Assembly: GCA_000349905.1 (NCBI GenBank)
Contig: KB722740.1
Span: 957,791 to 1,021,790, forward strand
Direction of reading: 5' to 3'
DNA: 64,000 nt
DNA from: Volvariella volvacea V23
Lineage: Eukaryota > Basidiomycota > Agaricomycetes > Agaricales > Pluteaceae
Part shown: one piece after another, positions 23,485 through 34,906 of the stretch
Numbering within the stretch: position 1 is the first letter of the stretch
How the letters are laid out: every line of letters starts with the position of its first letter
Notes under the pieces: model-generated
Database searches by the model: none
Told to the model about the DNA's origin: nothing
Seen by the model: only the letters and a program-made list of their open reading frames with translations
Made by a program: the position numbers and the translations under genes

Positions 23485-24283
23485 CTATGTGACTTTAACC
23501 TTAAGGGTAGTACCCAAGACCTTCCTGCGTTGTAAAATCATATGCGTGTACATGATATAAAGACCTATTGTTGTCAGATAAAGTCGAGGAGATACACGGC
23601 CAAGGCCTTACCTGGCCACCATGCAATAAATAAGCCGACTCTAACGTAATCTGTCCTCGACCAGGCATCCGATTCCTTGGGCAGACTGGCACGGATTAGA
23701 AAGGCCTCAGAAGAGGCGCCCAGAGGGTAGAGGATGAAAAAAGTCGTATATCGCAAATAAGTGATGATCGAGCTTTCACGCTTAAAAAGGTTGAGAGCGT
23801 AATAAGAGTATCGGATAACTTCGGTTATAGACCAAGCCAATACCATGGATGTGTATAAGAAATGGTCATGCACCTGTTTAAGTGTTGAGCTGGGGTGCAC
23901 TGAACACAAAAAGGCGATCCTACCTGGGGATACTGCGCAACAATGCCCCAAACTAGAAATAATCGGCTCGAGACCTGCATGCTGGTCGTGACTAAAGGAC
24001 TTCGGACCCATCCTAGGAGGACGTGAACGACTTCTAGGACTGCACATGTCTGGACAAGAGTCGTGATATGGTTAACGTGATGGAAAGTTGTTGCAGATCG
24101 TAGTCGTATGAGGTTCATTGAAGAAGGCGCGTAAGAAGCCCATCCTTTAGAGTTATCGACCTGTGGAGAATCTCCATCAAGACCCAGAATGTGAGCCAAT
24201 GTCAAGGCTAGGATGGCCGTCCAACCAACTGCCGAAGCAGCATTGTAAATGGCAAGATACAACGTTCGAGGGGCTGGGACCAT
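23485..24283 (-). CDS. phs1: Very-long-chain 3-hydroxyacyl-CoA dehydratase Phs1
   Basis: ER enzyme that removes water from 3-hydroxyacyl-CoA in very-long-chain fatty acid elongation. It starts MVPAPRTLYLAIYNAASAVG. Family blocks are HHVNHITTLVQTCAVLEVVH then VLLGWVRSPLVTTSMQVSSR, LFLVWGIVAQYPQ, and after an intron MVLAWSITEVIRYSYYALNL, YTTFFILYPLGASSE. Six hydrophobic segments fit the PTPLA fold. The last intron (23611-23565) joins FIAWWPG to LYIMYTHMILQRRKVLG, the basic ER-type C-terminus, with stop at 23485. Divergent from the bZIP gene, 149 bp between start codons. Confidence 0.9.
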
Positions 24284-24432
24284 GGTGCAGGACAAAACTT
24301 TTGGTCGTGGTATGCGGGAAGTGTATCGGCAAGCACCGAGGTGTTACTTGAGTGTGACTAGTGACGGGAACCTTACTCAGCCTCTTACTAATACTCGGCA
24401 ATCTTGCAAAACAAACGTCCCCCTCGATTGGA

Positions 24433-25347
24433 ATGTTATCCTTTCAGCAACAGCAGAGTTCTGCCTCCAATGTTCCCCAAACCATGCAGAATCCGTCTCA
24501 GCCATCACCAGTCCAGCCACTATCCGCGGAACATGCCAACAACGCCCCCCAACAAGCACAGCAGCAACAAACACCACAAGCACCCCAGCCTACTCTGCAG
24601 GCTATGCGTCTCAGAGACGAGCCCCCCGTCATAACACCCGCTCCGGCACGTTCATCTCGCAAGCGCAAATCGCCTGGATCCATTAATGATGCGGCTCAGC
24701 CGCCGCCGCCGCCGCCTCCCCAGCCTCAACCCATCCAGGTTATTCCTGGCCCACCCCCACACGGTATGATGCACCCGCTGCAAGGGCCCATGCCTCCGCA
24801 CTACCCCTACCCCGCTCCGGACTACACTCCCGGGGGATTGCCTCCTCCCAATCATCCACAACCTACACCTGAAGTATCTGCTCCTGCACCACAGGTTGCT
24901 CCCACAGCGGGTGGACGAACCTTGAGCCAAAGCAAGAGGGCAGAGCAAAATCGTAAAGCACAACGGGCATTCCGAGAACGACGTGACCAGTGAGTATTAA
25001 ATCCGTTCAAAATGACATTCACGAAATGACACGATCGGACGGAAAGGCATGTGAAAGCACTTGAATCGCGCTCGCAACTGCTCGACGCTGCACTTGCATC
25101 GGCTGACGAAGCGAACCGGAGGTGGGAAGAGTGCCGCGCATTGGTTGATCAACTGCGAGTGGAGAACGCAGCGCTGCGTGCGGCATTAAGCCAGGCGCAA
25201 GCACAACTCCTGGCGGCCGGAGCGTCTATTGGAGGGCCGGGAGCAGCAGGGATGGTGACAGAGGAAGCGAAGGGCGACGGGGGTTCGGAGAGCCAGGGGG
25301 AGGGCGGGGCTGGAGAAGGAGTGGTCGGGGGCGATAAGACAGAGTAG
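24433..25347 (+). CDS. Yap-like bZIP transcription factor
   Basis: Two exons (24433-24989, 25047-25347) give 285 residues. The start MLSFQQQQSSASNVPQTM leads a Gln/Pro-rich, probably activating, N-terminus with a run of about seven prolines. The basic region SQSKRAEQNRKAQRAFRERR has the Yap/Pap1 signature NRKAQRAFRERR (N..AQ.AFR). The intron falls at the end of the basic region, and the leucine zipper follows (LLDAALASADEANRRWEECR, LVDQLRVENAALRAALSQA). The tail is Gly-rich (EEAKGDGGSESQGEGG). Yap factors regulate stress or metabolism; the target is unknown. The frame is open upstream to 24361 but 24433 is the first ATG in it. Confidence 0.85.
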
Positions 25348-25567
25348 AGTAATCGGGACTGTTTTCAGACTTGAGAAATACAGTATATTACGTAGGAATG
25401 CGTGGGAAAATGAGTTGCTCATGTCCCATCGTCGTCTTTCTCTTTTCATCCTCTCTTAGTCTCTTGCAACACTGTCGGCCATTCACCACTCTCCTTCTGC
25501 CCTCCCCAACCGCGGTCAAGTCCCCTGCGGAGCTTCCTTCACCATAAGAGACGCCGTCTTCTTCCTC

Positions 25568-28140
25568 ATGAGCATCTCTTTTGGCGCCCTTGGTCTTATG
25601 TCTTTTCGCCACCCTGTGACCGGCACCCTCTCAATCTTTTCCGGAAACAACGACTTAAGTTCGCNNNNNNNNNNNNNNNNNNNNNNNNNNNNNNNNNNNN
25701 NNNNNNNNNNNNNNNNNNNNNNNNNNNNNNNNNNNNNNNNNNNNNNNNNNNNNNNNNNNNNNNNTCCTTCTCTACCCAACCCCCGCAGACTAACTCTCGA
25801 TCACGCCTATCTCAACCAACCCCCCGAAAGCTCTTTCCGTGCTTATCTCACCGAGCAATCCTTTCGCCATCATCTAAGTCGCTTGGATGATTCCACGGAC
25901 GACGACTTCTCTCTGTCCAAGCGCACTACCCTTCCGATCTCCAGATCTTCTTCGTCTGCCTTGCAATCCTCTTCCTCGTTATATTTCACAAATCGCGCGT
26001 CTGTCTCCCTCCGTACCCCCAAGCATGTTCTCAATAGTTTTGGCGTCTTTACTCTTGCCGCTATCATCCCACTGCCTAGGCCCGAGCCGCCAATCGATTG
26101 CGACGATTCAAATATCAAGGACTCCTGGTATATAGGTGCTTTCGGAAAGTGGTGGAGAGGTGGAATCATGGACCCTTGGTCCGGAGCAGCAAATGTTAAA
26201 GACGAAGAAGGATATAGTTCCGGGGTTCTCAGCTTCAACAATCTGGACATGCCCCATCGTGAGTGCAATCGCGCTCCTGGTCTAGGGATGTGGCTCACCA
26301 GGTTCCGTTAGCAACAGCTCATCTCTCGTTGAATGGCTACCCCGGACGCGGCTCTTCTAGAGGGACACCCCCAAGGCTCAGAAATCGGGACAGGACACTC
26401 CACAAAGTTCCACCCTCAGCCCGGAGCCCAACGCCTCCGCCTTTGCCCAAGTCCATCTGCTTACCTTTGCATAATCCACGAATAATCTCGCCTCCCGAGC
26501 CCGCTACCGCACCGGTCTCCCACCCTTCAGCCACTCTACCGCCATCTGGGTCCGTAGTTGATACCTCCAGTCAAGTTTCTCTAGCTGCCATCCTGTCCTA
26601 TGATCATCACCCCCGAATACAAGAGATTCAGCGCCAGATTAAAATTTCTCAAACGTCTGTACGGGAGCTACATACTCAACTAGAAGATCAACAAGCCACG
26701 GCATATCAGTCGCACGAAACATTACAGAAGGAGGTCGAAGCTTGTCGGAGTCGCAAAAAACAGGAGGATTCATCTCGTTCGGATCTCAAGTTCAGGACTA
26801 AATCCCTCGAAGACGCCAAGCGAAGCGCGGAGAGTGCTAAACGGGAGGCAGAGAAGCGATTAAAAGCGGCACAGCGCCTACAGCAGACAACAGTTAATCG
26901 CATTGAGCATCTGGACCAGGAAATTACGCAGATGCTGACGCAGATGGAGAACGATCACAGTCTCGTGTTGCAGAATCAGGAGAGCATAGATATACTTCAC
27001 CATGAATGTGCAGATGACCTAGAGACTACAAGACAGGAGATCAAAACGGTTGAAGATATTGTTACTACCTTGAATCAACGCGCTCGTGAACTTGAGCAAC
27101 ATATTTCCCGCAGGAAGGATGTCCTCCAGCAGACTCTGGATCACAGGCAACAGCAGCGACAACGCGTAGCAAGCAACCAGTTGAAGCCGTCAGCACCACT
27201 CATCTATGATGTACATTTCTCGGCTATGGATATGTTGGACAAACTGTCACCGAAGAACTCATCACACGAATCAATCAAAAGTGTCTCGCATCTGACTGCA
27301 CCTTTCGTCCAGGGTTTTGAGGGCAGCATGCCATGCACGGCCAACTCAAATGGTTCGCCTGCATCGCCGAAGGTGGGCGCGGTGTCCTTGCCTGAATCCG
27401 CAAGGCTCGACGACGCGCACTCACCCTCTCCAGTCAATTCGTCTTTTCTGGCATCCTTGAACACTTCTCTCGATAACGAGCGACCAGTGTCACTCACACC
27501 CAGGGAAGTCCTACGACAATCTCCGCAATGGGACTTCGCACAACCCGCTAGATCATTTTCTTCTGACTATACGCCGGTGTCCATCGACGCCGACAACGCT
27601 CGCACCATGATGCGGTATGGTGGTTGGGCACCTCAGGATGCCCCAGCGAACTATTCTATCTCCAGCAATCGCTTAGTTGAGGGCGTGATTCCATCAAAGG
27701 ACTTTCCAACACCTGGAGGTAAACAGTATGTTCGACTTCCGACCAGCAGGGAGAAGCATTCCATTGGTTTCAATCGTGATGCAAAAGCATTCCACCACTT
27801 CAATGATCTATCAGACAACAGCCCCACGCTCGGCTTGGGATCTCATATCACATCTTCCCTTCTTCGAGCCTTTGCACCATCTGCTGCCGAGCGGGAGCAC
27901 TTTAGAGCGCTGGGCGGATCGGCCAATGCAAGCTTTGAACGCTTGCCAAGTCTTAGCGACGTCTCGACAGTCTCCCCATCCTCAGATGGCCATGCACCTA
28001 GCCCAGATGACCCGGTCGGAGAAATGAGTAGTTTGCCCTCTTGGCTGAGAGCATTCTCCCTTCCAAATGACGGGAAAAGCAACTTTTGTCCATGGGATGA
28101 TGATGATACTTTGGAGCCTCCGAGCACAACAAACAGATGA
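25568..28140 (+). CDS. Coiled-coil protein conserved in Agaricomycetes (interrupted by assembly gap)
   Basis: The start MSISFGALGLMSFRHPVTGT matches the opening of a mushroom-conserved family of unknown function. After a 100-N gap (25665-25764) follow SFRAYLTEQSFRHHLSRLDD, FGVFTLAAIIPLP and DSWYIGAFGKWWRGGIMDPW, another conserved block that looks like part of a membrane-proximal region. Intron 26259-26311 uses the acceptor that restores frame to TAHLSLNGYPGRG. Exon 2 holds a Pro-rich stretch with PTPPPLPKSICLPLH, then a long coiled coil from about 26,620 to 27,160 (IQEIQRQIKISQTSVRELHT through LEQHISRRKDVLQQ), then a Ser-rich tail. Possible scaffold; no enzymatic motif. The true protein length is unknown because of the gap. 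Confidence 0.72.
25665..25764. other. assembly gap (100 N) inside the coiled-coil gene
   Basis: Exactly 100 N. The same reading frame is open on both sides, but the true gap length is unknown. Confidence 0.99.
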
Positions 28141-28737
28141 AGGATTTAGGATTAATCACTTTGTCTATCGTTGTTAATGCCGAGTAGTTAGCTCACTTTT
28201 TCGTAAATCGACTTGCGCCTCACATATTGAATCTACGAATGTATCTGCTTTTCCAGTGATACCTTGCGGTTGATAGGCCAACAACGTATCCAATCACATT
28301 TTCAGTCTGCTTAGGCAACTCAAAGCATCATTGATCTCGTGAAAGTCATGAACCAAGCAACGGTAACAACCACATGAAAAGAAAAGCATAAATCAACACA
28401 GCAACAGCAGAGTCCTAGAGACTACTAAACCCCGTGAAATTTCCATTATAATGGGGCCAATGGACATTATGTATGGACGCGGTCAAAAAGAAAGAATGAA
28501 CGTGAGTCAACTGAGCTCTGCAGGGAATCCTATTGTGAACCCAAGCAGACTCGAGAGTTACGGTAGCATTGTATCACAGAGCATTTGAGTGAGGGTATAT
28601 AAAATCATGAAGGATATGTACCAATATAACAACGGGGAAACAACAAGGAATGGAATGCTTCGTAGTCAGAGAAGGTGCCCACCATCCAAAAATAGAGCAG
28701 TATAAAAGATTCCTTCAGAGCTAATGCGAACATTAAC
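28141..28737. other. intergenic, convergent genes
   Basis: About 600 bp between the stops of two convergent genes. I see no open frame, RNA gene or repeat in it. Confidence 0.5.
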
Positions 28738-30383
28738 TCATCGAGCGCCATCAAGTACGCCCCTCACATCGTCCACAGCGCCCAGATCAGCCAAGAAGGG
28801 GACGAGGTCAGTCAACTCGGTATCGTGGGGATCATTGAACCACGATGATACCGGAACGGCGTTGTTGGGGTGGAAAATGTAAGACGCAGGGGAATTGTCA
28901 AGTATAATGGTGTCTGCAATTGGCCGGCCAAGTTGCGACAGGTCCTGGATTACTGCTTTAGAGAACATCTTGCAAGGAGATCAAAAGCTCACTTTGACAT
29001 AGTTTCCTTTATGGTTATAGCAACTCTCCCTAAAGAGACGATGGGAGACAACCTGGTGCACATCAAGCTTGTCCAATACAGGATCGGCGTACTAAATTCA
29101 ATTTATATTCACTAGTGTACAAAATCTGAGAGTTCGCGAACATACCTTGCTCAAACTTGCAGTGAAGACAACGACTTCGTATATTTCGCCCATTTTCTTC
29201 AGGAAGTTATCGACGCCCGGTCGCTTGATGACATAGACGTTGTGCCAGTTATACTCAATTTCTACTGGCACAACATAATCGGCTTGCTGTATGGACTGCA
29301 CGGAATAACTGAGGAAGCGCTGCCTGAAATGGTTTAAGGCCCTCACCTTGAAGCTGCTGTGTACCAGCGTCTCATCTAGGTCCAGAATGAGGCACTTCCG
29401 ACCGACGTGGTGGGGAGCTATGGGAGGAAGCAAGGGCCGAGGGAGACCATCCTAGGTAGAAGTAATGCAGGTGGGTCATAGCGAGGGAACAATGCAATAC
29501 AACGTACCGGCCCAATCGGTATGCCCGTGCCACCTATCAAATGCTCATCGTCCTCGTCCATGTCGTCTCTATCGATATCGTCGTCGTCGGTAAAACTAGT
29601 ACGCTCTGAATCGTCTCCATCTTCAACGTTGCCCTGTTGGGCGGGTTCAGGCGGAGGCGGAGAAAATGGACTGTTGCTCTCGTCTATGACAGGCTCGGAG
29701 CTGGTGGACGCGGGCGGTTGAGGTACGGGATTAAGGGTGCTGTCCTCCTTTGGAGTGACGTTATCCGGCGCTTCAGGTGGGGGAGGAGCTACGCTTTCCA
29801 CTACATTTGGTTCTACTTGCTTTTGTGCCGGGGGAGTACTTTCTACCTGTCGAGCGTCACTGCTTGCTGCACGATTGGCTTGTTCGGCTTGTGGTGACGA
29901 AACCTTCTCCTTGGGTTGGGTAATTGGAGGGTTGTCGAGGTCTATTGGATGCGCACGAGACGACGCTCCAACACATGGAACAAGAATATGAATAAGCTTG
30001 GAAAAAAAGGAGTGTTTTGGATTGCGTGAACCCGATTGCGCCTTTGGAGGTGCACTGCCATTGGAGGGAGGCGAATTAATCGGTTGACTGGTGGCAGGGA
30101 CACTAGGAGGTTTGGTGCTTGCAGGCGACAGGTTTGTCGAGGTGCCGGTGGGGCTGGAGTGTTTCGCACCGGTTAGAGTGGGGCTCAGAGATGCATCCTC
30201 TAGGTTGTCAGCGTCCTTGTCCTTCGGTGGGGACTCTGATGGTTTCCCATTCTGAGTGAGGGAAACCGCAGCACCGTCTACGTTTGTTGGCTGTTGCTGG
30301 GAATCTGGGGATCCAACAACGTCCTGCTGGATATTCGCCTGGGTTGACCGACTTTTTGCGGCGGAATCTGAGGGCACAGCCAT
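28738..30383 (-). CDS. NIF/SCP-type CTD-like phosphatase, Psr1-like
   Basis: HAD-family protein serine phosphatase related to yeast Psr1/Nem1 and human SCP1. It starts [20 protein letters not shown]. Roughly 300 residues of Ser/Pro/acidic low complexity precede the catalytic domain, including a basic [19 protein letters not shown] segment as in Psr1 N-termini. The catalytic motif is [18 protein letters not shown], giving DLDET. After introns follow [54 protein letters not shown] and [14 protein letters not shown], and finally [20 protein letters not shown]. The last intron before DLSQLG reads through, so an internal MFSK frame is an artefact. Psr1 homologues act at the plasma membrane in stress signalling. 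Confidence 0.87.
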
Positions 30384-30562
30384 GTGGAAGAAAGAAATAA
30401 AGAACCCAACCCAAGAACGCCATCCAGCAAGTTGTGTTATGTAATGTCATTATATAATCACCTTTCACCAACCAATCAAATCAAACTGTGGTGAATGCAC
30501 ATATTCATAACGAATTTTGTATATTGTTCAACCACTCTCAGGATACTAATATATAGCTAGGT

Positions 30563-33048
30563 TTATTTATGTGTGTGCAACTCAAATGAATCGTGCCCAT
30601 GACGCAGAGGTTGGTGCATGTCATCATCATGAAGGTCATTGACCCTCTTGTACTGCATCTGTTTACTCGTTCTCCGCTTCCACCATAACCTTTGGCAAAA
30701 AGGGTTGAGTATGTTACGGGAGTTGAGAGGGGTGATACTCACAAACCAATTATCAGTACTATAAGTAGACCCACTAACCCAGCAAGCCCTCCGATGAGCT
30801 TTAGCTTATTGCTGTCGAAAAATCCAGAGATCTTGTCGAGTCCTTGTGGATCTGGGTCAACAAAAGCAAGCTTGCGATTTGGTAGCGCAGACTTGCTCGG
30901 CGGGTTATCTGGATTATAACAGTATTGCTGGAAGCATTGAGAACAAAGTGCTGATCGGTTAATGACCTCTGTTGATTTCAACCTCGCACGATCAATGGCT
31001 GCACATTGCAGACACAAGCCCCAGTTCGGATCAGGGGTGTTGGCATTAGGAGTAAACCCAGACACTGTGTTATTGTACACTTGATCTAAGAAGAGTTGTG
31101 TGTGCTTCAGGGTATAAGACAACTGGAAAGTGGGGGTGCTAGCAAGTGGGTGAGTACAAGCAAAGATTAGAAAGTATAAATAATTACTTGGTCACAGGAT
31201 CGTCGCCAGTGATAGGAGGCGCATTCGGTAGGTATATGATAAGAGGATATTCTGGTGGATTTTGTTGGGGATCACAACCGAAAAAGGTGGGCCGGGCATT
31301 AACTCCAGTTTCGATGAAGGCTTCAGCAGTCGAAGGGATAGGAGGGAGTTGCTGATGAGATAATTGCAACAAGGTCGATTGTCGCAATGCTGTGAAAAGT
31401 AAACCAGTTCCGCTTGTGGACATGACGCATTAGATATTTGTCATGGTGTAGAGACCAACCACTGCTTACTTGGGCCAGTTATTAACAGGATCGTCAGCGC
31501 TGCCCTCAATGGTGACTATTACATCAATTGCTCGTGCGTTGACGAGCAATGGTCCGTATGGGACATTCTCCTGGTTAGAAGAGCCATCCAGCAGTTCTAA
31601 CCAATCTTTATCTGAGTCTTGAAAGGTGTCGTTTCTCAGTCCAGCGAAAGGATTGGGCCAATTGGCGACCTCATCGGCTCGTGTTCGTACCGCCTGCAGC
31701 TGACGGGATAGGACATATAGCAGGCCTTCGCTATCGCTATCAGAAAATGAGGTGATTTTATTTCTGGCAAAGTCAAATAATTGCTGCAACATTCGTCAGC
31801 AACGGTCCCGAAGCCCAATTCAGGGCTCACATTGAATAGGCTGGCGCTTGTACCCATGACGAAGCCTGCTTGATCAAATCCGCGTACACAAGAGGATCCG
31901 TTTTCGGCCCTTCCACTAGTTAGATGGGTGCCAGAGAAGGTAAGGTTCATGCCCGCGGACAGGTGGGGGTCATAGGACGCCAATTCCAGCGGTGTAATCT
32001 AGAGTGCATCGTGAAAAACCACCCAGATATGCTTTTGAGAAACCTCACAGACTTCATAAACTATTGAGTCAAGAGGCAAAATGGTGGTGATGTTAGATCC
32101 AACAGGCCTCGAATTTGCAACGACGATGGGAAATGGCACTTGATGCTGCTGATAGGTTGGGATCAGTGGAATTTCCGACCACAACTGTCCTGCACCGTGA
32201 GCGGTGTCATTGGTGAAGAAATTGTCTCGCGACGTTTGGTTGAGGAAGTGGTATGAAATCATTCGTGACCAAGGATCCGTCAGGCTGGTATCACTGGCGA
32301 ATCTCTGGTTAACAGGTAGTCCCTGAGAGACAAATTCACATACATTCCACTTAGTGCCTTGGCCATAACACTCCAAAGCACACTACCGAAGAATGCCTGA
32401 TTGTCGTCAGAAAAGAGGTTGATGCCATCAGGAGTAACCAGTGGGAAATCGAGTAACCATCCGCTGAGGTCTTGCCCATTCCCGAACACTAGATCTGGGA
32501 CAGTGGGCCAGTCGTTGAAGATTAGGGATCCCAATACCCATGATCCGCCTAGAAGGTATTAATCAGCGTGCTGTGACGGTAAATGCAGTAACTACCACAC
32601 CTGATAACCCGGAGATATAAGATGCAACTTGCAATAATCCTCCAGTACCAGCAGACTTAGAGGATTTATTTCTCCCATCGAGCCCATTGAGACAACCTGC
32701 ACCGTATTGCGCAGCTCGTAGACCGCCCCCAGGAATGGCTATGCCTATCCGTGGAAAATTCCCTTGAAACGAACTGATATTGTAACTCAAACGCGACCCG
32801 TCCCCTAACCATTCCTTCCATGCATCAGCGATCGCCGTAGATTCTCGGATCCTAACGTATCGTCCTTCCTCCGGGTGTAGCGATTGGTTGCCAGGATCAA
32901 ACATACGAACAAGAGATGTGGTGGAGAAATCGGGGCATTCTACATTGATCCTGGGTGCATAATCTTGGACAGATAACTGCGCAGAGCAGCGAGAAAACCA
33001 TGTTACGAGAAGCAAAGAATGAAGTACCAATGAGCAGAAGGGAAGCAT
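30563..33048 (-). CDS. Lysophospholipase / phospholipase B, membrane-anchored
   Basis: Secretory acylhydrolase. The signal peptide MLPFCSLVLHSLLLVTWFSR is followed by YAPRINVECP, the family start. Catalytic elements: FPRIGIAIPGGGLRAAQYGA (oxyanion/Arg loop), then GLSG joined by splicing to GSWVLG, giving the nucleophile motif GxSGGS, and LLDGSSNQENVPYGPLLVNA, carrying the catalytic Asp. In the latter the common DGG reads DGS. Cys-rich C-terminal part (WGLCLQCAAIDRARL, CSQCFQQYC). A final transmembrane helix (LIGGLAGLVGLLIVLIIGL) is followed, after one more intron, by a cytosolic tail LWWKRRTSKQM...FELHTHK. Many Asn-X-Ser/Thr sites. Confidence 0.88.
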
Positions 33049-33255
33049 TCGTGGCTAAAGGCAAGAAATGTGGCCTACCCGTCTACAGCTGGCATGAGGC
33101 AGTGACTCGGAGAAGCACGGTGCATTCGGCAATCGCAAACATCTGGCAGATTCTGGCTTGCATCTGCCAGTGTTCTGATCCACACGCTGGATCATCTTCA
33201 TTATAATTACCAAGCGTATCAAAACATAGCAACAGTAACAAGTACACCAACAACC

Positions 33256-34689
33256 TCAGTCGTCAAAATTACTTTCAAACAGGTAATTAGCTGCTAGTTC
33301 CTCATTTTTGTCACACGCAAAATAAGCTTCCAAGACGGCTTGACGAGGAAAGCCCAATGCCTCCAACTAGAGATTTGGTCAGGGACGTGTATTGTTGGAA
33401 GTAATGCATGACTTACGCGCGCTATGGCTGCCCGCTCTTCTTCAGTGACGCTTACAACATGCGCACCGGGAGGAATTGCATGTTCGCCATCATCATCAAA
33501 TTCAGGCGGAATACCAAGGAGCTGGAGTAATGCGTCCGGATTTTGAGCAATCATTTGCGCAATGGCAGGGTTCTGAGCTGCCAGTTGTTGAATTAGTGGT
33601 TGAATGAGAGCGGGATTCTGCGAGATATGCTCGCGTAATTGCTGTATTTGGGGGTTATCACGAAGGGCGGCGATGTCTGGGCCTCCAGGACTGGCACCAG
33701 TCCCAGGTGTAATTCCCGATTGCTGCTGTTGCGCGAGCTATTAAGCATCTTAGTGAAATGAAATAGATGTGCGTATTACTAGCGAGGAATTACCTGGAAT
33801 AAGTTTTGGGGTTGGTTAGGTGGTGCAGCAGGAGCGTTTGAAGGAACTGTAGCAGGGGCTGGTGGCGCAGGCGCAGGCGCAGCTCTGGGAACTGCGGCAG
33901 CAGTATCGTTCTCCAGATGAGATGGTATTCCCTGACAGTTAGAATGAGATGGATATTGAAATGAGAGTGGAAGAGACACACAGTAGTTAAATATTCCACC
34001 GCACGGTCTGGGTTGTTGAAGCTGGCTCTCATAGCTCGCAAAACTTGATCCCTTGGAAACCCCATTTCAGTGAGACTATTAATTGTATTCTGCAGGGCGT
34101 CGCCGGTTAAGAAGGATGTTGATGTTCCTAAATTTGTGCTGGAAGGGGGATCAGAGGTTGGAGGGCTGATGGGTGCAGGCGGTGAGGTGATGACTGGGGC
34201 TGGAGCTGGAGCTGGAGCTGGAGCTGCCACGGGAGGTTCTGTCGATGTAGTCGCTTGAGGAGCACTTGAGGGTGCAACAGGAGCAGCAGGTTCTGGAGCG
34301 GCGGCGGTTGGTTTAGGCTAGCGCGCGCGTAAGCACAGGCTAGAGAGCTGGTGCAGGTAGCACACCTTGGAAACCATCAACACCAGAAAATCCTTCTCCT
34401 TGATTCCACAAGACTCGACGGTGCTATCATCGGTTAGAATTTTGCCTATTGTGATAGGGTGATCAGCGTGAGCTAAGACAGGGGAAGGGAGGTAGGTCGA
34501 ACCTGCATAAATGATCTTCTGGAGGCTGGGTAAATGGCCTTGAGATTGGTGAATCTTGTCCTTCAGGACACCAATGGTGTCGGCGAGCTCGGCATCAACC
34601 TACACAGAGATCAGAGGGGCGATAGGAGGGAGGAGTGGGGAAGTTACCTGGAAGACCTTTTGCTGAGTGGTCTTGACAGTTATCTTCAT
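33256..34689 (-). CDS. rad23: UV excision repair / proteasome shuttle protein Rad23
   Basis: Links ubiquitinated cargo to the proteasome and stabilises the Rad4/XPC damage sensor. It starts [14 protein letters not shown] and continues after an intron [26 protein letters not shown], a ubiquitin-like domain. Then come an Ala/Pro-rich linker, UBA1 ([20 protein letters not shown]), an XPC-binding domain ([19 protein letters not shown], then [20 protein letters not shown]) and UBA2 ([36 protein letters not shown]) at the stop. The linker contains a tandem hexanucleotide coding for (Ala-Pro)n at about 34,198-34,226. It is divergent from the LRR gene, with 217 bp between starts. Confidence 0.92.
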
Positions 34690-34906
34690 CGCTATCGAGG
34701 ATGGTGAGGGTTGTGGAAGAAGAAAGCAAGGTGGTGTGGCTGCGTAATCAGAGATCCAGATTTGGAAAGACCGCATTTGGCAGGAGGCTTGAGCAGAACT
34801 GATCTCGCTCGCTTAGCACCTGCAGGCAGCGGTGTGCATCGTCATGAACCACAACAATTAGCCAATCCTTTCTCAACAAGACCACTAACACCACCCTGTC
34901 TTCTCA

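Noticed and set aside
24361..24432. Extended N-terminus of the bZIP protein
   Set aside because: The upstream in-frame codon is not ATG and the extension is unlike the Gln-rich start; 24,433 is the first ATG.
24700..24720. CCG trinucleotide run as a regulatory or unstable repeat
   Set aside because: It is in frame and codes for the proline run of the bZIP factor; length is modest.
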